Source: an uncultured archaeon (GTDB lineage Archaea; Halobacteriota; Methanosarcinia; Methanosarcinales; Methanoperedenaceae). Taken from it: a stretch of 64,000 nt of DNA. Where the stretch lies: contig CABMIB010000043.1 of assembly GCA_902386135.1 (NCBI GenBank), positions 22,109 to 86,108 of the forward strand, read 5' to 3'. The notes below the pieces were generated by a model, which saw nothing but the letters and a program-made list of their open reading frames with translations, was not told the origin of the DNA and ran no database searches. Below are positions 54,597-63,232 of this stretch, piece after piece; the first letter of the stretch is position 1, and each line of letters starts with the position of its first letter. The translations under genes and the position numbers were made by a program.

Positions 54597-56039
54597 CTAA
54601 CTTGGCTCTTTCTGTATCCCTATAACAGAGAGTATCTGTTTGACCACTACCTCTTCTGCAAGTTTCATCAAAGTCTGTTTATCCCTGGTGCCTCCGAACA
54701 CTCCCAGCGGGATCTGCGCGCCAGCCAGCATTGCGTGACCTCCTGCTTTATCAGCCCCGAAAGCATCCTGCATGACTTTGCCTATATTGATACGCACATC
54801 GCGGCTTCTGCCTGATATGTAAATATGGTCTTCCCCAAGCCCGAAAACAATAGTAGTGGTAATTCCTTCAAGGGTCAGCAGGTAATCGGCAGCCTGCGCC
54901 AGCGTATCCCTGTTGCGTATAGTCCCGACATTTGAGATGAGGTAACTGCCTTTTATCTCCCTGTTCTTGATGGCTTCGCCGAGAACATCGATCTCTTCAA
55001 CAGACCTTGAGGGTGTTTCGAACTTTATCAATATTTCGTGGTTCGCAAGAGGGTACAGGTAAGCGGCTGCCATAAAATCCGCAGGGTCGGTATTCCTCCT
55101 GAAATCATCTGTATCGACTTTTATACCATACAAAAGAGCTGTTGCCAGCTCGGTCTTGATGGGGATATCAAGGTCCTGCAGATATTTTGTCATTATAGTA
55201 GCAGTGGCTCCGATGTTCGGTCTTATGTCCACGTACTCTGCTTTTACCTCTTCGATATCAGCCTGGTGATGGTCTATTATTATACTGACCGGGGTATCGG
55301 GAGGGAGCAGGTTGTTCACTCCGGGTACGGAACATTCTATCAAGGCTATCTTACGATACTCCGAAGGTTTGAAGTCCTTGGACTGGTCTAACTCAACGTC
55401 AAGGATGTTGACAAATGCCTTGTTCTCATGGTGACCTATCTCCCCTTTATAGAGTATATCCGCTTTGACCCCTACACTGCCGGCTATTTCTTTTAAGCCC
55501 ATAGCGCTTGAAATCGCGTCCGGGTCGGGGTTGTTATGGACAATAATAGCAAATTTCCCATCGCCTACGGTACTTACCAGTTTTTTCAAATCCTGGGCTA
55601 ATTTTACCGAAGTGATTTTCTCTACATACTGGACAACCGCCAGGGCGATGGCTTTTTGGGGAAGTTTTGAAGGAAGTACGACAAGATCAGCGCCGGCAGC
55701 CTCCATTTCATCCTTCTGCTGATAATCGTGCGCCCTTGCAACGGTCTGGATATCAGGTGCAGTTCTTTTTATAAAAGCCAGCGCATGTTTATTGGCATCG
55801 ATATCCGAGCTTACTATAAAAACGGATTTAAGATGCTTGAAATCGAGTTTCTCAAGTACTTCAGTGTCTTCGATATCCCCCAGAAATGCATTCAGGTTCT
55901 GCTCTTTTAAGGTTTCGACTTTTGCTGAATCGTTATCTATGAGAATGATGTTTTTATCTCTTGTCCCGAGCTCATTCGCCAGCGCAAGACCTATACCGCC
56001 GCTACCCAGGATTGCATACGTCGCCCTTATCGGCTTCAT
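54597..56039 (-). CDS. TrkA-N/DHH-DHHA1 phosphoesterase fusion
   Basis: A 480-residue protein. An N-terminal RCK/TrkA-N Rossmann domain (YAILGSGGIGLALANELG, LIDNDSAKVETLKEQ; about 1-140) is fused to a DHH phosphoesterase domain (IIVHNNPDPDAISSAMGLK, IIIDHHQADIEE) and a DHHA1 domain ending AGGHAMLAGAQIPLG. DHH-DHHA1 enzymes cleave cyclic dinucleotides or nanoRNA. The RCK domain suggests control by NAD(H) or another nucleotide. This combination is found in archaea. The exact substrate is not known from sequence. GGAG precedes the ATG. Confidence 0.88.
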   Translation of the reverse strand: MKPIRATYAILGSGGIGLALANELGTRDKNIILIDNDSAKVETLKEQNLNAFLGDIEDTEVLEKLDFKHLKSVFIVSSDIDANKHALAFIKRTAPDIQTVARAHDYQQKDEMEAAGADLVVLPSKLPQKAIALAVVQYVEKITSVKLAQDLKKLVSTVGDGKFAIIVHNNPDPDAISSAMGLKEIAGSVGVKADILYKGEIGHHENKAFVNILDVELDQSKDFKPSEYRKIALIECSVPGVNNLLPPDTPVSIIIDHHQADIEEVKAEYVDIRPNIGATATIMTKYLQDLDIPIKTELATALLYGIKVDTDDFRRNTDPADFMAAAYLYPLANHEILIKFETPSRSVEEIDVLGEAIKNREIKGSYLISNVGTIRNRDTLAQAADYLLTLEGITTTIVFGLGEDHIYISGRSRDVRINIGKVMQDAFGADKAGGHAMLAGAQIPLGVFGGTRDKQTLMKLAEEVVVKQILSVIGIQKEPS

Positions 56040-56506
56040 GTCGAATGGTTTCTCCTCTATGATAAAGCCTCCTGATACATCCTATATTAATTAACATATA
56101 TTAACAAGGAGGTACTTGGTTATTTTCATCTAATTTTTTAATTAATACTTTCGTCTCTCTTTATTGATTTACAGGTTTTTATATTTATTGTTAAGGTGTC
56201 TCTGGGTTCAAATTACCTTCCTCGCATTTAATCATTCTCATTAATGAAAATGGTCGAAAAAGTTATTATTTGTGAGCAATTTTCTATTGGTGAGGTTGGT
56301 TATCTTAGCACCCAGCATTTAAGAAACTTTTTTATTGCCAACCTCATTTCCGTACGCGTCCTGAAATTTAGCCATTCTTTCTTACAGAGATAGGCTTGTT
56401 TTAAAATATCTTATTCAAGCCCCGCTTTGTACCAATCCAGGTAAAAGTCGCTAAGATCAGATTTAAATCGTTCTCGTATCACTCTTCATCACTCTCTGAA
56501 GATAAA
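56040..56506. other. Intergenic, AT-rich, with one short coding remnant
   Basis: On the minus strand a 23-codon open stretch (about 56480 down to 56409) starts at GTG, reads VIRERFKSDLSDFY then LDWYKAGLE and ends at TAA. It follows the small gene at 56507-56644 and looks like the tail of a decayed gene. Nothing else is recognisable. Confidence 0.35.
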
Positions 56507-56644
56507 TCAATCATCATTCTCAAGCCGTTCAAACTCGTCAAGTACGTTCTGCTGTATTCCATCGCTGTCGTATGTTGTCCTCGTATTTGTTTTCAAAATT
56601 GGCTTATAGATCCAGTCCGGGTCTTTTTCTAATTCTAATCTCAT
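56507..56644 (-). CDS. Small acidic protein, unknown
   Basis: 45 residues from the ATG at 56644, preceded by an AGAGGG ribosome-binding site. The sequence is charged (MRLELEKDPDWIYKP; VLDEFERLENDD). A longer frame to 56779 adds a hydrophobic N-terminus but has a poorer start. It could be a small regulator or antitoxin-like protein, or a gene fragment. No family recognised. Confidence 0.35.
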   Translation of the reverse strand: MRLELEKDPDWIYKPILKTNTRTTYDSDGIQQNVLDEFERLENDD

Positions 56645-56779
56645 ATTATACCCTCTGATTTCAAATACTGCGAAACTACTTTGACGCCATACAAATGGTA
56701 AATATCTATGCATTTGAATGATAATGATAATCATGAATGTAAGTAGAACAGAGAATATTTTTAGATAGACATGCCTCAT

Positions 56780-57649
56780 AAATACAGGTATCTTGATCTA
56801 ATACTACCCCTTATTTGCGTTATTCAGTGGCTTGTTGATGTTTGGTTATTTATGTTAAGTTGTTCCAGTTGAAATGATACAGTTTACTCAATCCGTCACA
56901 CAGCTCTCACAACTCCGTTTATATATATGATTTTTAAGAAATGGCTCTGGACTTCCCTACCACCACTATCAACACAACTTAAAATCTGTTTTTCAACTTT
57001 AGAAAACAGAAAAATGGGAAGTCCTTCCATCTAAATGAATCCATAACAGAAGCGTCTTATCAGGATGCGATATAAGCGATTGGATGAAGAGAGGATAGGG
57101 CGCACCAGCAGAGGTAAAAATTATAGGCTCATGATTCTCGCTTAGGCTTTTCAATCCTCTTAACGTCGATTTCGATATAATCTCCAAGCTGCAAGTTTTC
57201 CACTTTGCGCACGATTTCAGGAAGCCTCAGAGCCTATTACACACAGTAACCTATAAAAATAAACTTGGAATTTTATCTTATACGGGGTTATGATAAATTG
57301 TAGTTACTCCAATACCTTATATTTCTTATGTTCATTCTTTGATTTTAATAATCAACATGAATTATAGTTTCAATTCGTGTTGGTAGTTATCCCAATGTGC
57401 AACACAATAATATGAGACTCATCAGGAACTTCGAGATTCACTATTATCTATTATTTCCAATAAATTCTATAAATCCTTTGATTCGTTCACCATCTAAATT
57501 GTACAATTGTAAAAATGCATGAAGTAATAATAGCTAATGTCTTACAGTATAACTTTTATTATGTTATCTTGGTCGAAGGTTCTTAAAGGAGGAGATTGAA
57601 AAACATAAACTTTATCTTAAAACAGTTATATATAAGAAATTAGATAAAC
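56780..57649. other. AT-rich, gene-poor stretch of a probable accessory island
   Basis: I see no intact gene. On the minus strand, 57144-57245 reads ALRLPEIVRKVENLQL then GDYIEIDVKRIEKPKRES and stops. It is closed upstream by a TAG and has no good start, so it is probably the C-terminal remnant of a lost gene. TTATATATAAG (57625-57637) is the likely promoter of the PLD gene. A purine-rich AAAGGAGGAG occurs at about 57586 without a following ORF. Confidence 0.4.
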
Positions 57650-58813
57650 ATGAAAACCTATTGCGATTCCAATGCAGGCTCTCAGATAGAACCAGTTTTA
57701 TGGAATGCAAGAGAATCTGTTTGGATCATAAGTCCTTGGCTAGGAAAGGATTATGCAAAGCGACTCGCATCGTTATCCCAAAAAGGAATCGAAGTTAGGA
57801 TTATTACGAGTAATGTTGATTTTAACATTGATTCCCTCGAGATTCTCAAAGCTTCTGAGAATACAAACCTCAGATTGATGGTTTTAGACAAAGAGAAGGT
57901 TGCTTTTATTCACGCTAAAATGTACATCATAGACAACAAATATGGGTTCTCAGGGTCAGCAAACCTTACTTACAGTGGGTTGAATTGCAACGTTGAAAAT
58001 CTAAACATAGCTGAAACAAACGAGGAAGTACAAAAGATAAGAAATGACTTCATGAACTTATGGATGACTTTTGATGGAAAAAGAATGTCAAAAGAAGAGC
58101 TATCTTCTGGGAGTTCCTATTCAATAAGAGAATCATTGCCGCTGTCCATCAACTTTGAAGATATGGATAATCCTGATATCAAAGGGAAGGAACTCGTCTA
58201 TCACCCTTATTATTTCTTTGAATTCAGCTTTAGAACATCGGTGGGAAAATCTCCTCCAGTTCTGTTTGAAAACAGTGGTTTCGTAGTGTTGGATGCTTTA
58301 ACTCGTCAGATAATCAACGATAATCTATTAGGCTCAGAGATTAACCACCATGTCATAAAAACCTATGTTCTAAAGACTGAGAACAAATACGGTTTGACAA
58401 TTCATCAACCAATCATTCGTGACTTTCGAGAAGCAGGAGAACTGGTTAAGGAACACATCATAAAGGAAAATACCAAACACTACACACAACAAACTAAACG
58501 CAGGTCTTATGATAAAATATTTGTCCCATACCCAAACATCATCAGGTTCATAAAAAGCGGTTTTGTCCAAGTACCTGTGTGGCATATCGAAATAGTTGAA
58601 TCAGAAAGAAGACACTACGAGAATGTTATTCTCGGAGCATCTGGCAAGAAATGGGGCGAGTTTATCTACTGTCCTGAGTGCCAAAAGAAAATCTTGATTG
58701 ATCAAGCGATTATCTGTGAGAGATGTGGTACAAAAGTTTGTCACGATTGCATCAAAAAGAAGGGGTTTATTTTCACTACAAAACTATGTGGATCATGCCT
58801 GTCAAAATCATAG
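57650..58813 (+). CDS. PLD-family nuclease-like protein with C-terminal zinc-binding domain
   Basis: A 387-residue protein. The N-terminal 150 residues form one HKD (phospholipase D/Nuc) domain: H-A-K-M-Y-I-I-D followed by GFSGSANLTYSGL. With a single HKD motif it should act as a dimer. A middle domain without known motifs follows. The C-terminus has eight cysteines and a His in paired motifs (CPECQKK, CERCGTKVCHDCIKKK, CGSCL), a treble-clef or B-box-like zinc domain. The gene sits in AT-rich, gene-poor DNA and differs in character from its neighbours, suggesting acquisition. A DNA-cleavage or defence role is plausible but unproven. Confidence 0.8.
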   Translation: MKTYCDSNAGSQIEPVLWNARESVWIISPWLGKDYAKRLASLSQKGIEVRIITSNVDFNIDSLEILKASENTNLRLMVLDKEKVAFIHAKMYIIDNKYGFSGSANLTYSGLNCNVENLNIAETNEEVQKIRNDFMNLWMTFDGKRMSKEELSSGSSYSIRESLPLSINFEDMDNPDIKGKELVYHPYYFFEFSFRTSVGKSPPVLFENSGFVVLDALTRQIINDNLLGSEINHHVIKTYVLKTENKYGLTIHQPIIRDFREAGELVKEHIIKENTKHYTQQTKRRSYDKIFVPYPNIIRFIKSGFVQVPVWHIEIVESERRHYENVILGASGKKWGEFIYCPECQKKILIDQAIICERCGTKVCHDCIKKKGFIFTTKLCGSCLSKS

Positions 58814-59249
58814 TTTCTTTTACTGTCGGTTTTCATACATTATTTTATATTGTTTTTCGCCTATTTACGCAAATACATCTTCATACACTGATGGTCAATT
58901 ATTGTATATGAGCCAAGACGGAGCCATCAAAACAATCATGAGGACTGCCCCCCTGCCTTAAAGGGAGCACGCAAAAGCAAATGTGCGCCTACAAGCAAGA
59001 ACGATTTTTCGGAACAGTTTACCAAAAGCGCTAACGGTTGAAGCTACTACGTCCAACAAAACATGCAAATATGAATATATTTATTTATCTAATTTTATGA
59101 GCAAAATTAACCGAGGGGAAACTATATATATTATAATCATTATAATGATATTCTAACGAGCGGGTAGGTACGACTTTTTTAACTAACCCCCACTCCCACT
59201 CCCCGACCCGCTCGTTAACTTTAATCTTTTAACAGATAATTAAAATCCT
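58814..59249. other. Intergenic region containing a candidate small RNA
   Basis: The first 300 nt show no gene. From 59120 on there is a TATA box (ACTATATATATTATAATC) followed by the inverted-repeat element listed separately, then the rtcA start. Confidence 0.45.
59154..59217 (+). ncRNA. Candidate small RNA: 12-bp stem with C-rich loop
   Basis: TAACGAGCGGGT (59154-59165) pairs perfectly with ACCCGCTCGTTA (59206-59217). The 40-nt loop contains ACCCCCACTCCCACTCCCC, complementary in character to G-rich ribosome-binding sites. A strong TATA box ends about 25 nt before the first stem base, so transcription would begin right at the stem. T-rich sequence (TTAATCTTTT) follows it. Confidence 0.5.
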
Positions 59250-60245
59250 ATGAGGCTGGATGGGTCTTATGGCGAAGGCGGCGGTCAGATATTAAGAACA
59301 GCGGTAGCGCTTTCAGCAGTTACAGGAAAACCAGTTGAGATCCATAATATCAGGAAGATGAGACCGAAACCCGGGCTTGCTGCCCAGCATGTGAAAGCCA
59401 TAGAGACCGTCTCGTCCATTTGCGATGCAGAGGTCGAGGGTTGCTCACTTCATTCCACTCACCTGAGTTTTAAGCCCGCGAAAATAAAAGGCCGGACATA
59501 CGATATCGATATTGGTACAGCGGGCAGCATAACCCTTCTTCTCCAGTGCCTGATGCCCGCAGCCATGCACGCCCCAACGCCTGTGAAGTTAACGATCACG
59601 GGCGGAACTGATGTCGCCTGGTCGCCACCCATTGATTACCTCAGGTACGTCACTCTCGGGGCGCTTTCACGGATGGGATACGAATGCGAGCTCCGCCTGG
59701 TGCGCAGAGGATATTATCCGCGCGGGGGAGGTTGTGTCGAGGCGATCATCAGCCCTTCAACATTGAGAAAAACAAGCTTTGACAAGAACCATTGCAACAT
59801 CGTCGAGGGGATATCCCACTCTTCGGGTCTTCCGGCTCATGTAGCGCAAAAACAGGCTTCCAGTGCCGAAAAAATACTGCGCGAGGAGGGATATAACACA
59901 AGTATCCCACTTGAAATAAAATATGAAACATCAACAGGGAGCGGTATTACATTATGGTGCGGTACTGCAGGAGGAAGCTCCCTTGGTAAGCCGGGATTGA
60001 GGGCAGAGAAAGTAGGTAGTACTGCGGCAGTCTCAATACTCCGGGAGTTAAAACCAGGCGCCGGAGTGGACGTATATTTAGCGGACCAGTTAATACCGTA
60101 TCTGGCGCTGGCCCGCGGCGGCTCTTTTACAACAAGGGTTTTAACTCCACATGCAAAGACAAATATATGGGTGACCGAGCAGTTCCTTGATGTGAAATTC
60201 AAGATAGAAGAGCTAAATACAGGATTGTTCCTTGTATCTATTTAA
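59250..60245 (+). CDS. rtcA: RNA 3'-terminal phosphate cyclase
   Basis: A 331-residue protein of full family length. Motifs include DGSYGEGGGQILRTAVALS at the N-terminus, IDIGTAGSITLLLQCLMP, RRGYYPRGGGCVEA, and THVLTPHAKTN-type residues (LTPHAKTNIWVTEQFL) holding the catalytic His. It converts 3'-phosphates to 2',3'-cyclic phosphates using ATP. The gene appears monocistronic. A candidate small RNA lies directly upstream and a long structured non-coding region downstream. Confidence 0.95.
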   Translation: MRLDGSYGEGGGQILRTAVALSAVTGKPVEIHNIRKMRPKPGLAAQHVKAIETVSSICDAEVEGCSLHSTHLSFKPAKIKGRTYDIDIGTAGSITLLLQCLMPAAMHAPTPVKLTITGGTDVAWSPPIDYLRYVTLGALSRMGYECELRLVRRGYYPRGGGCVEAIISPSTLRKTSFDKNHCNIVEGISHSSGLPAHVAQKQASSAEKILREEGYNTSIPLEIKYETSTGSGITLWCGTAGGSSLGKPGLRAEKVGSTAAVSILRELKPGAGVDVYLADQLIPYLALARGGSFTTRVLTPHAKTNIWVTEQFLDVKFKIEELNTGLFLVSI

Positions 60246-60824
60246 CTTTTCATAAATTAGTCCAAGGTTGAAGGCTAAGGAGGAAAGAAAAGCCTCCAAC
60301 CTTTAGGATACTGTTAAAAGACATCCTGTGTATTCGCGAGGCGAACGGCTGTATATTTGGAAATGGGATAGGCATGCCGGGGACCACCCCACTACGGCTC
60401 TTCCTCCCCGAAAGAGCAAAGCCCCCGTCCACCGGATAGGGATAATTGACATGCCCAAGACCGGCTGTTATTGATACTGGCGTATATCATATCCCATATC
60501 GGTTGTTAAAGGCAAGATGGTAAAGGCATACCGGATGGAAGGGGATTCTTGTTGCCTGACCGGAACTGTCAGCACCATGCAGACCCCAGGGACAAATTCC
60601 CTATTCCGATATGCCTGATACCATACCTGATATAAGCAAACCTGCCTACTCCCACTTTTATTATGAGGTGCTGCCGGAATACAGGCGAGTCACCATAATT
60701 ACCTTTAAGAATCCCGAAAATAAATAGCCCTATGAATTAGTTGCATATGCTTTAACATATGCAAGTGGCATACAATTTTTAGATGTAAGCTATATTAAAT
60801 TGTTGACCAGGTGTTGGTATCATA
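60246..60824. other. Long non-coding region with multi-hairpin sequence
   Basis: No convincing ORF occurs here on either strand. About 60,320-60,640 carries many complementary arms and is listed as a candidate structured RNA. The final part (60,640-60,824) is AT-rich and ends at the winged-helix gene. Confidence 0.5.
60333..60633. ncRNA. Candidate large structured RNA (orientation uncertain)
   Basis: Complementary arms include TTCGC/GCGAA (60333/60341), GGCATG/CATGCC (60371/60450) enclosing GGGG-ACCA-CCCC (60379-60390) and GCTCTT/AAGAGC (60397/60412). A second domain is closed by ATATCA/TGATAT (60484/60628) and CATATCGG/CCGATATG (60495/60606). It encloses GGGG/CCCC (60541/60584) with CTGAC/GTCAG (60556/60568), and AGGG/CCCT (60588/60599). 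Nested stems over 300 nt suggest a functional RNA. I could not find the conserved cores of RNase P or SRP RNA. Confidence 0.4.
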
Positions 60825-61097
60825 TTATCCAAGCATCTCGCCCACAATCCTTATTTCATCTACCTTCCTCAATCGTTCCAGCAATTTCATCCCTTTTTCT
60901 GTAATTTCGTAGTTATCAGGAATGCTGTTGCACTTTGCTATAAAACCTTTATCTATCAGTAGTTCAAAATATTTTTGGAAGTTTCTCCAGTCAAGGTATG
61001 CCCTCTGCATGATTCGTGTCTTCTTAGACTTTTTCTCTTCATACGTTACTTTTAACACATCGTAAATGAGTTCCCATCTGCTTCTTTTCTTTACCAC
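60825..61097 (-). CDS. Winged-helix DNA-binding protein (archaeal HTH_45-like)
   Basis: A 90-residue protein with the arrangement of archaeal single-domain winged-helix regulators. The N-terminal helix (RSRWELIYDVLKVTYE) is followed by a recognition region (KKTRIMQRAYLDWRNFQKYFELLIDKGFI) and a wing (NYEITEKGMKLLERL). Such proteins often repress their own or adjacent genes. It lies downstream of the truncated tatA on the same strand and faces away from the ribosomal operon. Confidence 0.85.
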   Translation of the reverse strand: MVKKRSRWELIYDVLKVTYEEKKSKKTRIMQRAYLDWRNFQKYFELLIDKGFIAKCNSIPDNYEITEKGMKLLERLRKVDEIRIVGEMLG

Positions 61098-61536
61098 GGT
61101 ACATGTCTCCCCAAATATTTATATTTCAAATGCTTATTCCCATCCTTTAATATTCTCTGAATCAACAAAATATACATTGATCTTGCTATTAATTTTAGTC
61201 GATTAAATGAGTCCAAACCCGAACTATCCTGCGGATTTGCCCGGGCTGTGTGCGAATTCCGGCTGTCTTCTGGCTCCGAACGACAGAAGAATAACGGCAA
61301 AGATTAGTATAAGTTCTTGTGTCCCAATCATATAATACCAACTCCTTTTATCTCCTGATACAAAGTATGGTAGCAGTTATATAAATACCTTTTTGGATAT
61401 CTGGAATAATTTTTATCATTTTGCAGGATTATTCTGACAGTGATACTGACCGATAGTTTAAAGTACTATATAGTCGAAAAGAGTACCCCCTATCACCGTA
61501 GGAGACATACAGTCGACTACTACGGGAGGAATCTTA
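61098..61536. other. Region between winged-helix gene and L1
   Basis: It holds the truncated tatA (61224-61331, minus), its promoter, and the L1 leader. In the leader CCGTAG (61498-61503) pairs with CTACGG about 18 nt downstream, just before the GGGAGGA ribosome-binding site. TACTATATAG (about 61462-61471) is the L1 promoter. The hairpin is a candidate site for autogenous control by L1, which is known in methanogens. Confidence 0.5.
61224..61331 (-). pseudogene. tatA: Truncated TatA/TatE twin-arginine translocase subunit
   Basis: The 35-residue frame reads MIGTQELILIFAVILLSFG then ARRQPEFAHSPGKSAG and stops at TAG. The N-terminal membrane helix, the Phe-Gly hinge, and the following amphipathic-helix start (usually ARKLPELARSLGKSLGEF) are unmistakable. 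The TAG replaces the usual Glu before Phe, and a TAA follows a few codons later. A good ribosome-binding site (AAAGGAGTTGG) and a TATA box (about 61377-61386) remain. It is either a recent pseudogene or a minimal TatA. Other tat genes are not in the window. Confidence 0.75.
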
Positions 61537-62178
61537 TTGGAACAAGAACAAGTATTAACTGCTGTAAAACAGGCACTGGAGAAGTCGCCGCAGCGTAAAT
61601 TCTCAGAAAGTATAGATCTGGCGATAAATCTTAAAAACCTCGATATGAACCAGCCGCAGAACAGGATAGATGAAGAAATAATCCTGCCTAACGGCGTTGG
61701 AAAGCCTATCAAGATTGCGGTATTCGCAAAAGGTGAAACTGCGCAGAGAGCAAAAGGCGCAGGGGCTGACTATGTTTTTGATCCCGATGAAATTAACGTA
61801 CTCGGTGAGGATAAGGCAAGAACTAAAACGCTCGCTGAAGAAGTCAATTTCTTTATAGCCGAGGCTGCGTATATGCCTCTGATCGGTAAAACACTCGGTC
61901 AGGTGCTCGGCCCGAGAGGGAAGATGCCCATACCTCTGACACCTGATAAGGATATTGTCCAGATAATAACCAAATCAAGGAACTCGATAAAAGTAAGGTC
62001 CAAGGATAAGATGACGTTCCACATTTCTATCGGAAGAAAAGAAATGGATGCTGTTAAAATAGCAGAGAACATAGAGACCATAGTAAACCGCATCGAACAC
62101 AGATACGAACGCGGTTTATACAATGTGAAGTCTGTATATGTCAAGACTACCATGGGACCGTCTGTGAGGGTGATTTAA
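61537..62178 (+). CDS. rpl1: Large-subunit ribosomal protein L1
   Basis: A 213-residue protein. The TTG start at 61537 follows GGGAGGA by a normal spacing. Typical L1 segments include NGVGKPIKIAVFAKG, the LGQVLGPRGKMPIPL loop that contacts rRNA, and VKTTMGPSVRV at the end. It forms the mobile L1 stalk and in methanogens also represses its own mRNA. It is the first gene of an L1-P0-P1 operon; L11, often nearby in archaea, is not present here. Confidence 0.97.
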   Translation: MEQEQVLTAVKQALEKSPQRKFSESIDLAINLKNLDMNQPQNRIDEEIILPNGVGKPIKIAVFAKGETAQRAKGAGADYVFDPDEINVLGEDKARTKTLAEEVNFFIAEAAYMPLIGKTLGQVLGPRGKMPIPLTPDKDIVQIITKSRNSIKVRSKDKMTFHISIGRKEMDAVKIAENIETIVNRIEHRYERGLYNVKSVYVKTTMGPSVRVI

Positions 62179-63210
62179 ATGGAATCAGAGGTCAGACATC
62201 ACAGTATTCATATTCCCCAGTGGAAAAAAGATGAAATAGAGGATATTAAAAAATTAATCGGTGCTTATTCTTCTATTGGCATTGTAGGGGTTCAGGGAAT
62301 CCCGTCAAGCCAGCTTCAATTGATGCGCAAGAATCTGCGCGGCATGGCAAACGTCAAGATGAGCAGGAATAACCTCATTTTCCGCGCGCTGGATGATTCG
62401 CCCGACCAGGTTAAACAAATTAGCAAGTATGTAGAGGATCAGACCGCTTTGTTATTCACTAATGAGAACCCCTTTAAGCTCTATAAGATACTAGAGAAAG
62501 GCAGGACAGCGGCGCCCATAAAACCCGGGGGCATAGCGCCAAAAGATATCGTTGTCCAGAAAGGTCCTACCTCCTTCCCGCCGGGACCAATCGTGGGAGA
62601 ACTGCAAGGTTCAGGGATTCCCGCCGGCATAGAAGGCGGAAAGGTCGTAATCCGGGAAACAAAGACCGTAGCCAAAAAAGGCGATGTGGTGGATGCAAAA
62701 CTTGCATCTATACTTGCCCGTCTTGAGATCCACCCTGTGGATCTGGGACTGGACCTGCGGGCGGTCTATGAGAACGGCACAATATATGAATCCAAATTGC
62801 TGGTGATTGATGAAACACAATACATAGGCGATATAACACGGGCGGTACAGAAGGCATTTAATCTATCCATTAATACGGCATACCCGGCAAAAGCAACAAT
62901 CGGTACCCTGCTTGCTAAAGCAGCGTCTGAATCGAGGAACCTTGCTGTAAATGCTGAAATAATAATGCCGGATATCATGGATGTGTTGCTTGCCAAAGCC
63001 AATGTGCAGATGTTATCTCTTGCAAAGATCGCATCACAGAAGGATGCAAACGCCATCAGCGGTAAGTTAAAAGAAAAGCTCGCAGCTTCGCCAAAGGAAG
63101 AAAAGAAACCGGAGGCAGCAGCCGCTCCAAAGGAAGTTAAGGAAGAGAAGAAAAAGGAAGAACCCAAGGAATCTGATATTGCATCAGGTCTTGGCTCATT
63201 GTTCGGTTAA
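62179..63210 (+). CDS. rplP0: Acidic ribosomal protein P0 (L10)
   Basis: A 343-residue protein, starting directly at the base after the L1 stop. The N-terminal L10 domain (MRKNLRGMANVKMSRNNLI) binds 23S rRNA. The archaeal insertion (PGGIAPKDIVVQKGPTSFPP) and C-terminal helical spine bind P1 dimers. The end is a Lys/Glu-rich hinge and the GLGSLFG tail shared with P1, which recruits translation factors. Confidence 0.97.
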   Translation: MESEVRHHSIHIPQWKKDEIEDIKKLIGAYSSIGIVGVQGIPSSQLQLMRKNLRGMANVKMSRNNLIFRALDDSPDQVKQISKYVEDQTALLFTNENPFKLYKILEKGRTAAPIKPGGIAPKDIVVQKGPTSFPPGPIVGELQGSGIPAGIEGGKVVIRETKTVAKKGDVVDAKLASILARLEIHPVDLGLDLRAVYENGTIYESKLLVIDETQYIGDITRAVQKAFNLSINTAYPAKATIGTLLAKAASESRNLAVNAEIIMPDIMDVLLAKANVQMLSLAKIASQKDANAISGKLKEKLAASPKEEKKPEAAAAPKEVKEEKKKEEPKESDIASGLGSLFG

Positions 63211-63232
63211 GTTCATTTAAAAGGTGATTAAA

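Noticed and set aside
60250..60432. Minus-strand 60-codon ORF
   Set aside because: It lies in the hairpin-rich non-coding region and shows no protein family features.
60300..60640. RNase P RNA or SRP RNA
   Set aside because: The conserved RNase P element (GAGGAAAGTCC-like) and the SRP helix 8 core (CAGG...GGAAGG...AGCAG) were not found on either strand, so I left the RNA unnamed.
61091..61300. Minus-strand 69-codon ORF
   Set aside because: It overlaps the TatA-like frame in a different phase. The TatA frame gives a recognisable protein and has the ribosome-binding site.
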